Assembly (NCBI GenBank): GCA_020829485.1
Contig: JAIVFU010000029.1
Location: forward strand, 1-64,000
Direction of reading: 5' to 3'
DNA: 64,000 nt
Source of the DNA: Nostoc sp. CHAB 5834
Lineage (GTDB): Bacteria; Cyanobacteriota; Cyanobacteriia; Cyanobacteriales; Nostocaceae
Both the position numbers and the translations under genes were made by a program. Positions 8,029 to 15,480 of this stretch are shown here, one piece after another; position 1 is the stretch's first letter; every line of letters starts with the position of its first letter. The notes under the pieces were generated by a model. The model did not search any database. It saw only the letters and a program-made list of their open reading frames with translations, and was not told where the DNA came from.

Positions 8029-8844
8029 ATGACTTTAAAATATAAATTTAACTATTATTTAAATGTCAATAAAAACAAACCTATAATTCTTTTATTACAT
8101 GGCTTCATGGGAAACATTAATGAATTCGATGAAGCTATAAAAATACTAACTGAAGACTTTTCTTTTTTCACCCTTGATTTACCCGGACATGGTAAAACCA
8201 AAGTTTTAGGAAGTGATGAATATTATAAAATACAACCCACTGCTCAAGCAATAATCAATTTATTAGATGAATTTACAATAGATAAATGCTACTTAATTGG
8301 TTATTCAATGGGCGGAAGATTGGCTTTATATCTAACTTTACATTTTCCAGAACGTTTTATTAAAGTTGTATTAGAATCAGCTTCCCCAGGTTTAGCAACA
8401 GAAGCAGAACGATTAGAACGAGTTAGATGTGATGCTCAAATAGCTAGAAAATTAAGCAGAAGTATTATTCAAACTGATTTTGCTGCTTTTCTTTCAAATT
8501 GGTACAATCAACCAATTTTTGGTTATATAAAAAATCATCCAGAATACGATCGCATGATAAAAAGTCGGTTGCAGAATAATCCACACGAATTAGATAAATC
8601 ATTGCGCTTCATGGGAACTGGATGCCAACCTTCTTTGTGGGAAAAGCTACAAGAGAATAAAATTCCTCTGCTCTTATTAGTGGGTGAATATGATAAAAAG
8701 TTTATATCTATTAATAAAGAAATGGATCAAATATGTGAATTTTTTCAACTAGAAATAATTAGTAATGCTGGACATAATATTCACTTTGAAAATACCTTGG
8801 GATTTGTGGAAAACATCAAAGATTTTTTCTATGCAGCAAGTTAA
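8029..8844 (+). CDS. menH: 2-succinyl-6-hydroxy-2,4-cyclohexadiene-1-carboxylate synthase
   Basis: MenH eliminates pyruvate from the MenD product in phylloquinone (vitamin K1) synthesis, the photosystem I quinone. It is an alpha/beta hydrolase of 271 aa with LLLHGFMGN near residue 24, LDLPGHGKT near 50, the nucleophile GYSMGG (Ser about 93), and a C-terminal AGHNIHFEN carrying the catalytic His. The SASPGL stretch after the elbow is typical of MenH. Base composition is AT-rich compared with its neighbours. It is convergent with the lysozyme gene, with 14 bp between stops. Confidence 0.88.
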   Translation: MTLKYKFNYYLNVNKNKPIILLLHGFMGNINEFDEAIKILTEDFSFFTLDLPGHGKTKVLGSDEYYKIQPTAQAIINLLDEFTIDKCYLIGYSMGGRLALYLTLHFPERFIKVVLESASPGLATEAERLERVRCDAQIARKLSRSIIQTDFAAFLSNWYNQPIFGYIKNHPEYDRMIKSRLQNNPHELDKSLRFMGTGCQPSLWEKLQENKIPLLLLVGEYDKKFISINKEMDQICEFFQLEIISNAGHNIHFENTLGFVENIKDFFYAAS

Positions 8845-8858
8845 AAATTAGGATAACT

Positions 8859-9584
8859 TCACTGCTTTGGCAACTTCTTTAGTGCCTTACTAGAAGGAGT
8901 TGGAGATGGTGTCAAATTCGGAACTGTTGGTTGATTAGCTGCGGCCAATTCCTCTTGCAACATTTTCTGATAAACTTTAGGCAGAGAGCTACTAACAGAA
9001 TTAGTTTCTATACCATATCCTAGACTTGTCCAGGTGGGAGAAAGCCGCCGCAAAACATCATTTAACTTTCCCTGACGCAACAGTTGAGAAATATCAGTTC
9101 CCCAAACTTTAGAATCATTTAACCAACGGTAAACTACTACATCTTGATATTCTGCTTCAAAACTATAAGCAGTCCAAAACATCATCTGCATTGGATTTGG
9201 ATGATAACGGGGGGCTAAACGATACCAAGTAATGTTGATAATTTGATACCTGCCAGCAGCAGTAGAACAATTACCTGTGTTGGGGCCTGTGACGATTGTG
9301 ACGCATATCTCAGGATGTCGGCTAAGGTCATTGACTTGTTGCCCACCATACAACAGCGAATAGGGACGATTACCACTTGCTTCACTCGCCGAGATGGTTC
9401 GCATTAAAGCGCGAATATAGGGGTCGCCCTGTTTCATCACCAAAGGCGGCTGTTGAACTGCAAAGATCGGATCAGAAGGCGATCGCAAGTCTCCAATATA
9501 CCATTGCAACAAATACACAAAGCCGAGAAGCGCGGCTATTGGCCCAATAAGTTTTTCAACACCTTTGAATTCAAAGCCTTTCAG
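8859..9584 (-). CDS. lambda-endolysin-like glycoside hydrolase (lysozyme/transglycosylase), membrane anchored
   Basis: Lambda R-type (GH104-like) peptidoglycan lytic enzyme. Visible are RTISASEASGNRPYSLLYGG with the likely catalytic Glu, TAAGRYQI, and TWTSLGYG near the end. The usual start would be a GTG at 9518. The frame stays open upstream and encodes KLIGPIAALLGFVYLLQW, an obvious membrane anchor. A strong AAGGAG (minus strand of 9592-9597) lies 7 nt before a CTG at 9584, with no ATG, GTG or TTG between. I therefore take CTG (or the ATT before it) as the start, giving about 241 aa. Such enzymes in Nostoc are cell-wall remodelling proteins rather than phage parts, and no phage genes are near. 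Confidence 0.8.
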   Translation of the reverse strand: MKGFEFKGVEKLIGPIAALLGFVYLLQWYIGDLRSPSDPIFAVQQPPLVMKQGDPYIRALMRTISASEASGNRPYSLLYGGQQVNDLSRHPEICVTIVTGPNTGNCSTAAGRYQIINITWYRLAPRYHPNPMQMMFWTAYSFEAEYQDVVVYRWLNDSKVWGTDISQLLRQGKLNDVLRRLSPTWTSLGYGIETNSVSSSLPKVYQKMLQEELAAANQPTVPNLTPSPTPSSKALKKLPKQ

Positions 9585-9657
9585 AATCCGACTCCTTCAA
9601 ATTTATTCTCTTTGCTAACAAAAATCATCGACGAACTTATTCCATTAAAGTTCACAC

Positions 9658-9849
9658 CTAATTGTTAGTTATCATTCCCGATTTGCTCATTTCTTTAAGA
9701 ATTAGGAAAAATGAGCATAAAGAGATACTCCCAACAATAGCGACTAAGTATAATATCAATCGCTTCTTGTAGCATCCTACTTCCGATAAGAAATAGCTAC
9801 TTTGCTCAAATCGTGCGATTTTCGAGTCGCGCTCCCAAAACTGGCGCAT
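9658..9849 (-). CDS. possible 63-aa single-pass membrane protein
   Basis: An ORF with an ATG start, a charged N-terminal half and one hydrophobic segment (LILYLVAIVGSISLC). No Shine-Dalgarno sequence is seen, and the ATG falls inside a dispersed GCATTGCTAAACCCC repeat. No family recognised. It may be spurious. Confidence 0.22.
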   Translation of the reverse strand: MRQFWERDSKIARFEQSSYFLSEVGCYKKRLILYLVAIVGSISLCSFFLILKEMSKSGMITNN

Positions 9850-9860
9850 TGCTAAACCCC
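9846..9860. repeat. GCATTGCTAAACCCC dispersed repeat, left of the DUF29 gene
   Basis: The reverse complement (GGGGTTTAGCAACGC) is found at 10479-10493 on the other side of the DUF29 gene, and another forward copy at about 10702-10715. Together they bracket the gene. Confidence 0.6.
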
Positions 9861-9935
9861 TGCATTTTGAGTGTGGGATAGTGCGATCGCTAACCTATGT
9901 TATAATTAAATGATTAATTTTCCGAATGATTAGCT

Positions 9936-10400
9936 ATGACAACAGAAATATTAAAATCTGTTGAACCTACCCTTTACGAGGAAGATTATTATTTATGGGT
10001 AGAAACAACACTTAAACAATTAGAAAATAAAGATATTGAAAATCTGGATTGGCAACATTTAACAGAAGAAATTGAAGCTTTGGGAATTGAACAAAGACGA
10101 AAAGTAGAAAGTTCCTTGAAACAATTATTAATTCATCTTTTACTTTATCGTTATTGGGAAACTCAAAAAGAAGATTGTCAACGAGGCTGGCAAATAGAAA
10201 TAACTAATTTCCGTGATGAGCTAGAATTTTCTTTTCGTTCAAAAACACTTTATAACTATTCTATTAACTGCTTAGATGCAGTTTATATTAAAGCCAGAAG
10301 ACAAGCAATTCAAAAAACAGCTTTACAGCCGGAAATTTTTCTGGAAAAATGCCCTTTTACTCCTGAAGATATTTTCAATAATGAGTACTTTCCAGAATAA
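9936..10400 (+). CDS. DUF29 family protein
   Basis: DUF29 protein of 154 aa. The family signature is clear: YEEDYYLWVETTLKQLENKD, then LDWQHLTEEIEALG, then a helical LKQLLIHLLLYRYW and a RGWQIEITNFRDEL block. DUF29 proteins are small, soluble, helical, of unknown function, and occur in many divergent copies in filamentous cyanobacteria. The gene is flanked by an inverted GCATTGCTAAACCCC repeat and followed by a multi-hairpin repeat, so it sits in a repeat-dense accessory patch. It is very AT-rich. Confidence 0.88.
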   Translation: MTTEILKSVEPTLYEEDYYLWVETTLKQLENKDIENLDWQHLTEEIEALGIEQRRKVESSLKQLLIHLLLYRYWETQKEDCQRGWQIEITNFRDELEFSFRSKTLYNYSINCLDAVYIKARRQAIQKTALQPEIFLEKCPFTPEDIFNNEYFPE

Positions 10401-10868
10401 AAGTGATTTTGTTTTGTTGCTTTTTGTGAAGATGAAAGTAATGAGAGAGCGATCGCTCGTCTATCGTTAATCAGTGTAGGGGTTTAGCAACGCTCATTGG
10501 TGTCAACTTAACGTAAAAACCATGTCCCGCAAGGAACTGAAGTTCCAAGAATAATAGCTCAAGTTATCTAAAGATGACTAAATAATCCGAAAAATCTTTA
10601 GTCTACTTCAGTAGACTTTAGCTATTAGCCCTGAAATTTATTTCTGGGCGGGTGAGTTAGCTAACAGTTAAGCTACCTTTAGCTTAAGTTGACACGGATG
10701 AGCAATGCTAAACCCTTTTGCCTGTGGGATGGGATGAAGCCTTGCAATTGAATCAAGGGGCGATCAATTTAAATGAAGCAAGCTACTTGACAAAGCGCTT
10801 AGGCTTAGGTAAGGCTTCTCCATGAAGATGTGAGCCGATCATTTTGAGGAATAGAATCCTCTGGGATA
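10401..10868. other. repeat-rich gap between the DUF29 gene and the NAD(P)-binding protein gene
   Basis: Apart from copy A and the flanking GGGTTTAGCAACGCTCAT / ATGAGCAATGCTAAACCC inverted arms, I see no gene here. The arms surround copy A and look like the two halves of one palindrome split by its insertion. Confidence 0.5.
10500..10695. repeat. paired two-hairpin dispersed element, copy A
   Basis: Terminal inverted repeats GTGTCAACTTAA (10500-10511) and TTAAGTTGACAC (10684-10695). Inside are two inverted units. Each has a stem beginning AGT and ending GACT (10562-10579 and 10600-10617), a TTAGCTATTAGCC spacer, and a second hairpin ending in GGCGGG. Copies B (14722-14916), C (23720-23906) and D (50358-50626) share the design. 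It has no ORF. Confidence 0.85.
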
Positions 10869-11525
10869 TCAGCACTGTTGAAATAACTCCTTAAAGCTTT
10901 TCGGGGCTGCTTCCGGTTTGGCAACAATTTCGACAATTTTATTGCGTGCATCTGCTTCAAACAGCGCCTCAACAGCAACTTGGGCGACTTTCTGCCTGGG
11001 GATGCTACCGTCAAACAGTGTATCAGCACTCTGCATCACGATCGCATCGGAGTTATCTTCATTCTTCAACCCACCAGGCCGCACAATCGTATAGGTAAGA
11101 CCACTTTTCTGGATATACTCTTCAGCTTGCTTTTTCCACACTAAAATCAGCCAAAACAAGTTCAGTGGATGGAATAACTGCGAAGTACACAAAGAAGAAA
11201 CTAAAACAAAATGCTCAATTCCCTTTGCCTTAGCAGCTTCTACTAAATTTTTAGTGCCTTCAAAATCTACTTTATAGGGGCCAGTGGGGTCAAAACTAGG
11301 CTTTGCACCAGTTGCAACTAACAAAACTGTGCTATCTCCCAACGCAGCAGTTAAACTTTCTGGTTGTAATACGTCGCCTACAACTAATTCGGCTTCAGGA
11401 GAGAGAATACCCCTAGCTTTCTCTATATCCCGCACCAAAGCGCGGATGGGAATATTCCGCGCTATTAACTCTTGCACAATCCGGCGACCTGTTTCACCCG
11501 TTGCCCCTGCTACAAATGCTTTCAT
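10869..11525 (-). CDS. atypical SDR / NAD(P)-binding Rossmann protein
   Basis: 218-aa NAD(P)-binding protein of the NmrA/SDR_a5 type, related to plant plastid Tic62-like and At5g02240-like proteins. The nucleotide-binding loop is VAGATGETGRRIV at residues 5-17. ALVRD follows strand two, GDVLQPESL marks the adenine pocket, and FVLVSSL replaces the classic catalytic Ser region without a clear YxxxK. TIVRPGGL is the characteristic late motif. Substrate unknown. Cyanobacterial relatives are often linked to quinone or chlorophyll metabolism, but nothing here proves that. Confidence 0.85.
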   Translation of the reverse strand: MKAFVAGATGETGRRIVQELIARNIPIRALVRDIEKARGILSPEAELVVGDVLQPESLTAALGDSTVLLVATGAKPSFDPTGPYKVDFEGTKNLVEAAKAKGIEHFVLVSSLCTSQLFHPLNLFWLILVWKKQAEEYIQKSGLTYTIVRPGGLKNEDNSDAIVMQSADTLFDGSIPRQKVAQVAVEALFEADARNKIVEIVAKPEAAPKSFKELFQQC

Positions 11526-11703
11526 GAGAAATGCTATCCTGGGAAACTATTGTGTGCTTGTTCAGTTCTTTATTTTAGTAATTCTATGGACTTGATGGTA
11601 GATTAATGAGGTTTCAGTAAAAATGGGATATTAGTGTGAAATGACCCAGGAACGTGGGGAATTATTAATATAGACGAACGCTAAAATATACATTAATGCA
11701 TTT

Positions 11704-12378
11704 ATGCTTTCAAGAAAAAGCGAATATAAATCCTGGGAAATAACAGAAGCAGTTTTACCTGTAGCCTCCAGCCAAGAAGCAGCCGAGGACACATTAACAC
11801 AAGCAAATGTAGCGCAGGTCACAAAATTTTCCGGTCGTTATCAAGATTTTATGGAAATGCCTGCCCCAGCAGAGAAGGTTGCCCAGTATCTTAATAATCA
11901 CGCCTCATGGTTTTCGCGTTGCGCTGAACCCATGAAGGTGCAATTACTTGGGGAAAATGGCTACGCTTTAGTAATTGGTCGTTTTGGTGCTTTTGGTTAT
12001 GATGTAGAACCTAAAATTGGTTTGGAATTGTTGCCTCCAGAGGAGGGTATTTACCGCATCCGTACAATCCCTATCCCTGACTACCAACCGCCTGGTTATG
12101 ACGTAGACTATCGGGCATCTCTACAGTTAATAGAAAACGATCCTTCCACTAGCATTGGTGAAGTTACCAGAGTTGAATGGGAATTGGATTTAATAGTTGA
12201 TTTGCACTTTCCCAGGTTTATTCAGCGATTACCCAAGTCTATAATTCAATCTACAGGCGATCGCCTACTTAACCAAATTGTCCGCCAAGTCTCCCGCCGT
12301 TTAACTCGCAAAGTTCAAGAAGATTTTCATAAATCTTTGGGAAAACCCTTTCCTGCTAATTCTAAGCAAAAGCACTGA
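11704..12378 (+). CDS. DUF1997 family protein
   Basis: 224-aa protein of DUF1997, a family conserved in cyanobacteria and plastids with unknown function and a START/polyketide-cyclase-like beta fold. The core runs from FMEMPAPAEKVAQYL through FGAFGYDVEPKIGLELLPP and IPIPDYQPPGYDVDY to the helix LPKSIIQSTGDRLLNQIVRQ. The first 45 residues are variable. The ATG at 11704 is the first in frame. An earlier minus-strand ORF covering the same bases is a shadow. Confidence 0.85.
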   Translation: MLSRKSEYKSWEITEAVLPVASSQEAAEDTLTQANVAQVTKFSGRYQDFMEMPAPAEKVAQYLNNHASWFSRCAEPMKVQLLGENGYALVIGRFGAFGYDVEPKIGLELLPPEEGIYRIRTIPIPDYQPPGYDVDYRASLQLIENDPSTSIGEVTRVEWELDLIVDLHFPRFIQRLPKSIIQSTGDRLLNQIVRQVSRRLTRKVQEDFHKSLGKPFPANSKQKH

Positions 12379-12474
12379 GTCAATAGTCCTTTGTCATTGC
12401 TCATACACAAATGACAAAGCGCAAAGTCTGAGCGGAGGTTTCCTCCGATCAGAACTTTGTAAGAGAGGACAAAT

Positions 12475-12596
12475 AGACCTCTTGCAAAAGTCCCTAACAC
12501 CCCACCCCCAACCCCTCCCCTTAGTAAGGGGAGGGGAGCGTTTGCGTGAGCAAATGCGGGGTGAGGTTCTTTATTTTTGATTTATGCAAGAGGTCT
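12475..12596. mobile_element. MITE-like element, AGAC family, AAT target duplication
   Basis: A 122-bp element bounded by AGACCTCTTGCA and TGCAAGAGGTCT (perfect 12-bp inverted repeats), with AAT on both outer flanks. The interior holds a CCCCTCCCC/GGGGAGGGG hairpin. A related copy lies at 61763-61907. Confidence 0.8.
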
Positions 12597-12608
12597 AATG
12601 ACTAAGGA

Positions 12609-13079
12609 CTATGCTTTAGTGAGAATTCTTTGGACAATTTGCACGCCAGTGACAGCCTGCCAAGCAAAAAGTCCCAAAAGGGTAAAATTCACTAGAATGT
12701 GAGTTGCCCGCGCCCAATTTGCCCCTTTTTGCATATAAGGTGACAAAGCAGCAGAAAATGCAATCAGACCCGTCATACCCAGTCCTGCCAGCAGGTGAGG
12801 CCCGACAAATAACTTGCCATTATTGATGTAAGTGACACCCATCCCTCCAATTGCACCTAACACCATTAAAGCTAGGAGTATAGACCCGATTTGGTAGTGT
12901 CTGACGTTATATTTACCTTTAATCAGTTCTTTCTTTTCTTCCCCCTGAGCATTTCTGGTACGCTGTACTTGCAGTCCTAAGTAGGCAGCATAAATTGAGA
13001 ATGCTAATAGCGCCCACATCAGCACCGGATGAAAGAAGTTCAGCCAATATTTCACCGACGCAGAAAGTTCCAGACTCAT
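12609..13079 (-). CDS. DUF4079 membrane protein
   Basis: 156-aa integral membrane protein of DUF4079, a cyanobacterial/plastid family of unknown function. Hydrophobic segments lie near residues 12-35 (LNFFHPVLMWALLAFSIY), 63-80, 93-110 and 125-148. HPVLMW and the RHYQIGS motif are family hallmarks, and the His residues recall cytochrome b561-type proteins. I use the ATG at 13079, preceded by GGGCGAG. A TTG five codons upstream is the alternative. Confidence 0.85.
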   Translation of the reverse strand: MSLELSASVKYWLNFFHPVLMWALLAFSIYAAYLGLQVQRTRNAQGEEKKELIKGKYNVRHYQIGSILLALMVLGAIGGMGVTYINNGKLFVGPHLLAGLGMTGLIAFSAALSPYMQKGANWARATHILVNFTLLGLFAWQAVTGVQIVQRILTKA

Positions 13080-13346
13080 CGTGTTCTCGCCCAATTATAA
13101 AATCTTCATAAAAATTAGCATAATTCTATTTTCTGTGCTTAAAGTTGCACAAATTAAAAGAGGCTAAGAAAGAGAAGAATTTTCATCAAACCAATAGCCA
13201 GAATGTTTCCCAAGGCTGCTTTTATTGAATTTTAATTTAGAATGAGTGAATTTTGAATTGCATAACCCTCTTGCCAAAGTGGATAAATAATCTCAGACTA
13301 AATTTTGAGGGTAGACGAACAAAACCCCCTGTGTGGGATCTCATTC

Positions 13347-14630
13347 ATGACTGAAAACAACGATACTTTGCTGCTAAAAGCTGCTAAAAGCGGCGATATC
13401 AAGGGTTTGTGTGCCCTATTGACTGCTGGTGCGAAGGTGGACGCGTGCGATCGCTTTGGCACTACGGCGTTAATGTTTGCTGCTAATTTAGGTTATACCG
13501 AAATTGTGCGATCGCTATTAGATGCTGGGGCAAATATCAACTTGCCCAGAAAACTCTATGGTTTGACGGCTTTGATGTTGGCGGCTAGTGCTAAACAGCT
13601 TGACATTTTGCAGCTTTTACTATCTAAAGGTGCTGATGTCAATGCCACTAATGAAGATGGCAGCACAGCTTTAATGGCAGCTGTAGTTAAAGATCATGTC
13701 GATGTAGTGCGAGTTTTATTGGCTGCTGGTGCAAAGGTGGATATCGCAGATAAAGATGATGATACTGCGTTGAAACTCGCCATTAAGCAGGGACAAATAG
13801 AAGTTTTACAAGCAATTCTCCAAACTGGTGTCGATGTCAATATCCGAGATGAGGAGGGTGAGACACTCTTAACATTAGCGGCAGATTTAGGATATCTGGA
13901 GGTTGTGGAAGCACTGCTAACAGCGGAGGCTAATGTGAATCTGAAAAACGCTGATGGTGCAACTGCCCTATCGGCAGCAGTAGCGGCTGGACACAGTGCG
14001 ATCGCAGCAGCTTTACTAGATCGAGATGCCCAAATTAATATCCAAGACCAAGATGGTGAAACAGCCCTACACCTTGCCGTTGTGGAAGGCTACATTGATG
14101 TCGTGCAAGTGTTACTTACCAGGGGTGCAGATGTCCAAATTAGGAACCAGCTCGGTGATACGCCACTGCTTGTAGCAGCATTGCAGGGACACAGCCATAT
14201 CGTCGAAGCATTGCTGCATTTCGGGGCAGATATTACTGATAAAAACCTCGGTGAAGTACCTTTGACGCTGGCTGCATCACAGGGACATACCCAAACAGTG
14301 AAAGTGCTGCTAGACTATGGTGCTGATGCCAACACTCCGGGCGATGATGGCAAAAATGCTTTGATCAAGGCAACTGAACGCAAGCACATAGACATAATAC
14401 ATTTGCTGTTGGCAAAGGGGGCAGATGTAAATTTTCAAGACTCAGCGAAGGCAACAGCATTGATATGGGCTGCCTCAGCAGGTTACGGCGAAATTGTGCA
14501 GTTATTACTGCAAGCTGGGGCAGATGTGAATTTGAAAAACCGGGGTGGTTATACTGCTTTAATGATTGCAGAATTTAATGGTTATAAGAATGTGGTGCGG
14601 AGTCTGCAAAAAGCTGGGGCACAAGAATAG
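13347..14630 (+). CDS. ankyrin-repeat protein
   Basis: 427-aa protein made almost wholly of ankyrin repeats, about 12-13 units of roughly 33 residues. The repeating core is DGxTALxxAxxxGHxxIVxxLLxxGADVN, seen for example in FGTTALMFAANLGYTEIV and GYTALMIAEFNGYKNVV. It has no signal peptide, membrane segment or enzymatic domain, so it should be a cytoplasmic protein-binding scaffold. The start is taken at the ATG of MTENNDTLL (13347). A TTG 14 codons upstream is possible but has no repeat content. GCGATCGC octamers within the repeats show local DNA style. Confidence 0.93.
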   Translation: MTENNDTLLLKAAKSGDIKGLCALLTAGAKVDACDRFGTTALMFAANLGYTEIVRSLLDAGANINLPRKLYGLTALMLAASAKQLDILQLLLSKGADVNATNEDGSTALMAAVVKDHVDVVRVLLAAGAKVDIADKDDDTALKLAIKQGQIEVLQAILQTGVDVNIRDEEGETLLTLAADLGYLEVVEALLTAEANVNLKNADGATALSAAVAAGHSAIAAALLDRDAQINIQDQDGETALHLAVVEGYIDVVQVLLTRGADVQIRNQLGDTPLLVAALQGHSHIVEALLHFGADITDKNLGEVPLTLAASQGHTQTVKVLLDYGADANTPGDDGKNALIKATERKHIDIIHLLLAKGADVNFQDSAKATALIWAASAGYGEIVQLLLQAGADVNLKNRGGYTALMIAEFNGYKNVVRSLQKAGAQE

Positions 14631-14648
14631 TCATTTGAATTCTCTAAC

Positions 14649-14662
14649 TATAGCGGTTCCCA
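14649..14662. repeat. solo TATAGCGGTTCCCA terminus
   Basis: This matches the end of the inverted-repeat element at 50667-50806. Only one end is present here. Confidence 0.5.
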
Positions 14663-14721
14663 TTCAGATGCGTTAAAATATTACATCGCAAGCTGTAGGG
14701 GCACGGCACTGCCCATAATAG

Positions 14722-14916
14722 GTGTCAATTTAAGTTACAAATAGCTTATCTGTTGGCTTCCACGCCCGCCCTGAAATAAATTTCAGAGGCTCATAGCTAA
14801 AGTCTACTGAAGTAGACTAAATATTCCTAAAAATCTTTAGTCTACTTCAGTAGACTTTAGCTATTAGCAAGGAACTTCAGTTCCTTGCGGGACATGGCTT
14901 TTACGTTAAGTTGACA
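14722..14916. repeat. paired two-hairpin dispersed element, copy B (opposite orientation)
   Basis: Ends are GTGTCAATTTAA and TTAAGTTGACAT. The two stems AGTCTACTGAAGTAGACT (14801-14818) and AGTCTACTTCAGTAGACT (14839-14856) are exact. The AAGGAACTTCAGTTCCTT hairpin lies near 14869-14888. Outside it, GGGCACGGCACTGCCCAT and ATGGGCACTGCCGTGCCC form an inverted pair with one mismatch. Confidence 0.85.
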
Positions 14917-15480
14917 TCAATGGGCACTGCCGTGCCCTTACGGGTATACCTCACTTTCAGAAATATGTTGACAAATCAATAAATGAAGGTTATTTACTTA
15001 ACTACTAAGGAGATTTAGAAACCAAGTCCAAGCGTAAGAAACAAAGAAAGCAAAACTCCGTCGTAGCTGTTGTGAACTTGCTACGGCGGAGAAATTAAAA
15101 ATTAAAACGCTAAGAGGGAGCAGGCCAAATGCTTGTGTCACAAGGGTAGAAAGAAAGCAAAAATGAAGAAGTAAATTTACCTTTTACTTTTTACCTTGTA
15201 CATTTTATCTAGTCTTCCCCTCGGCGTTTCCTACTGTGCTAGATGTGCAAAATATATAGTTTTTACTTTAAGAGAAAAGTATTGTAACGATCATTTTTTA
15301 TGTATCCTTCTAAAGGCTGAATACAAACGAATCGTGAAAAAAGGCTGATGTGCGACCATTTAGGCGATCGCTACGGCAAGTTAAAGAAAAAATAAAAAAT
15401 TAAATTTACTATAATAACTCTGGTGAATCCCCAGCCACATCGGTTTAATCATGACTTGAGCCAGCAAAAATGGCTAATGA
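14917..15480. other. intergenic region, no gene seen
   Basis: 564 bp without a plausible ORF. It contains AT-rich stretches and one HIP1 site near 15363. It lies downstream of both neighbouring genes, so terminators are expected, but I see no strong hairpin with a U-run. Confidence 0.4.

Noticed and set aside
8859..9584. Prophage lysis gene
   Set aside because: The lambda-endolysin-like protein stands alone among housekeeping genes with a membrane anchor. No holin, capsid or integrase is near.
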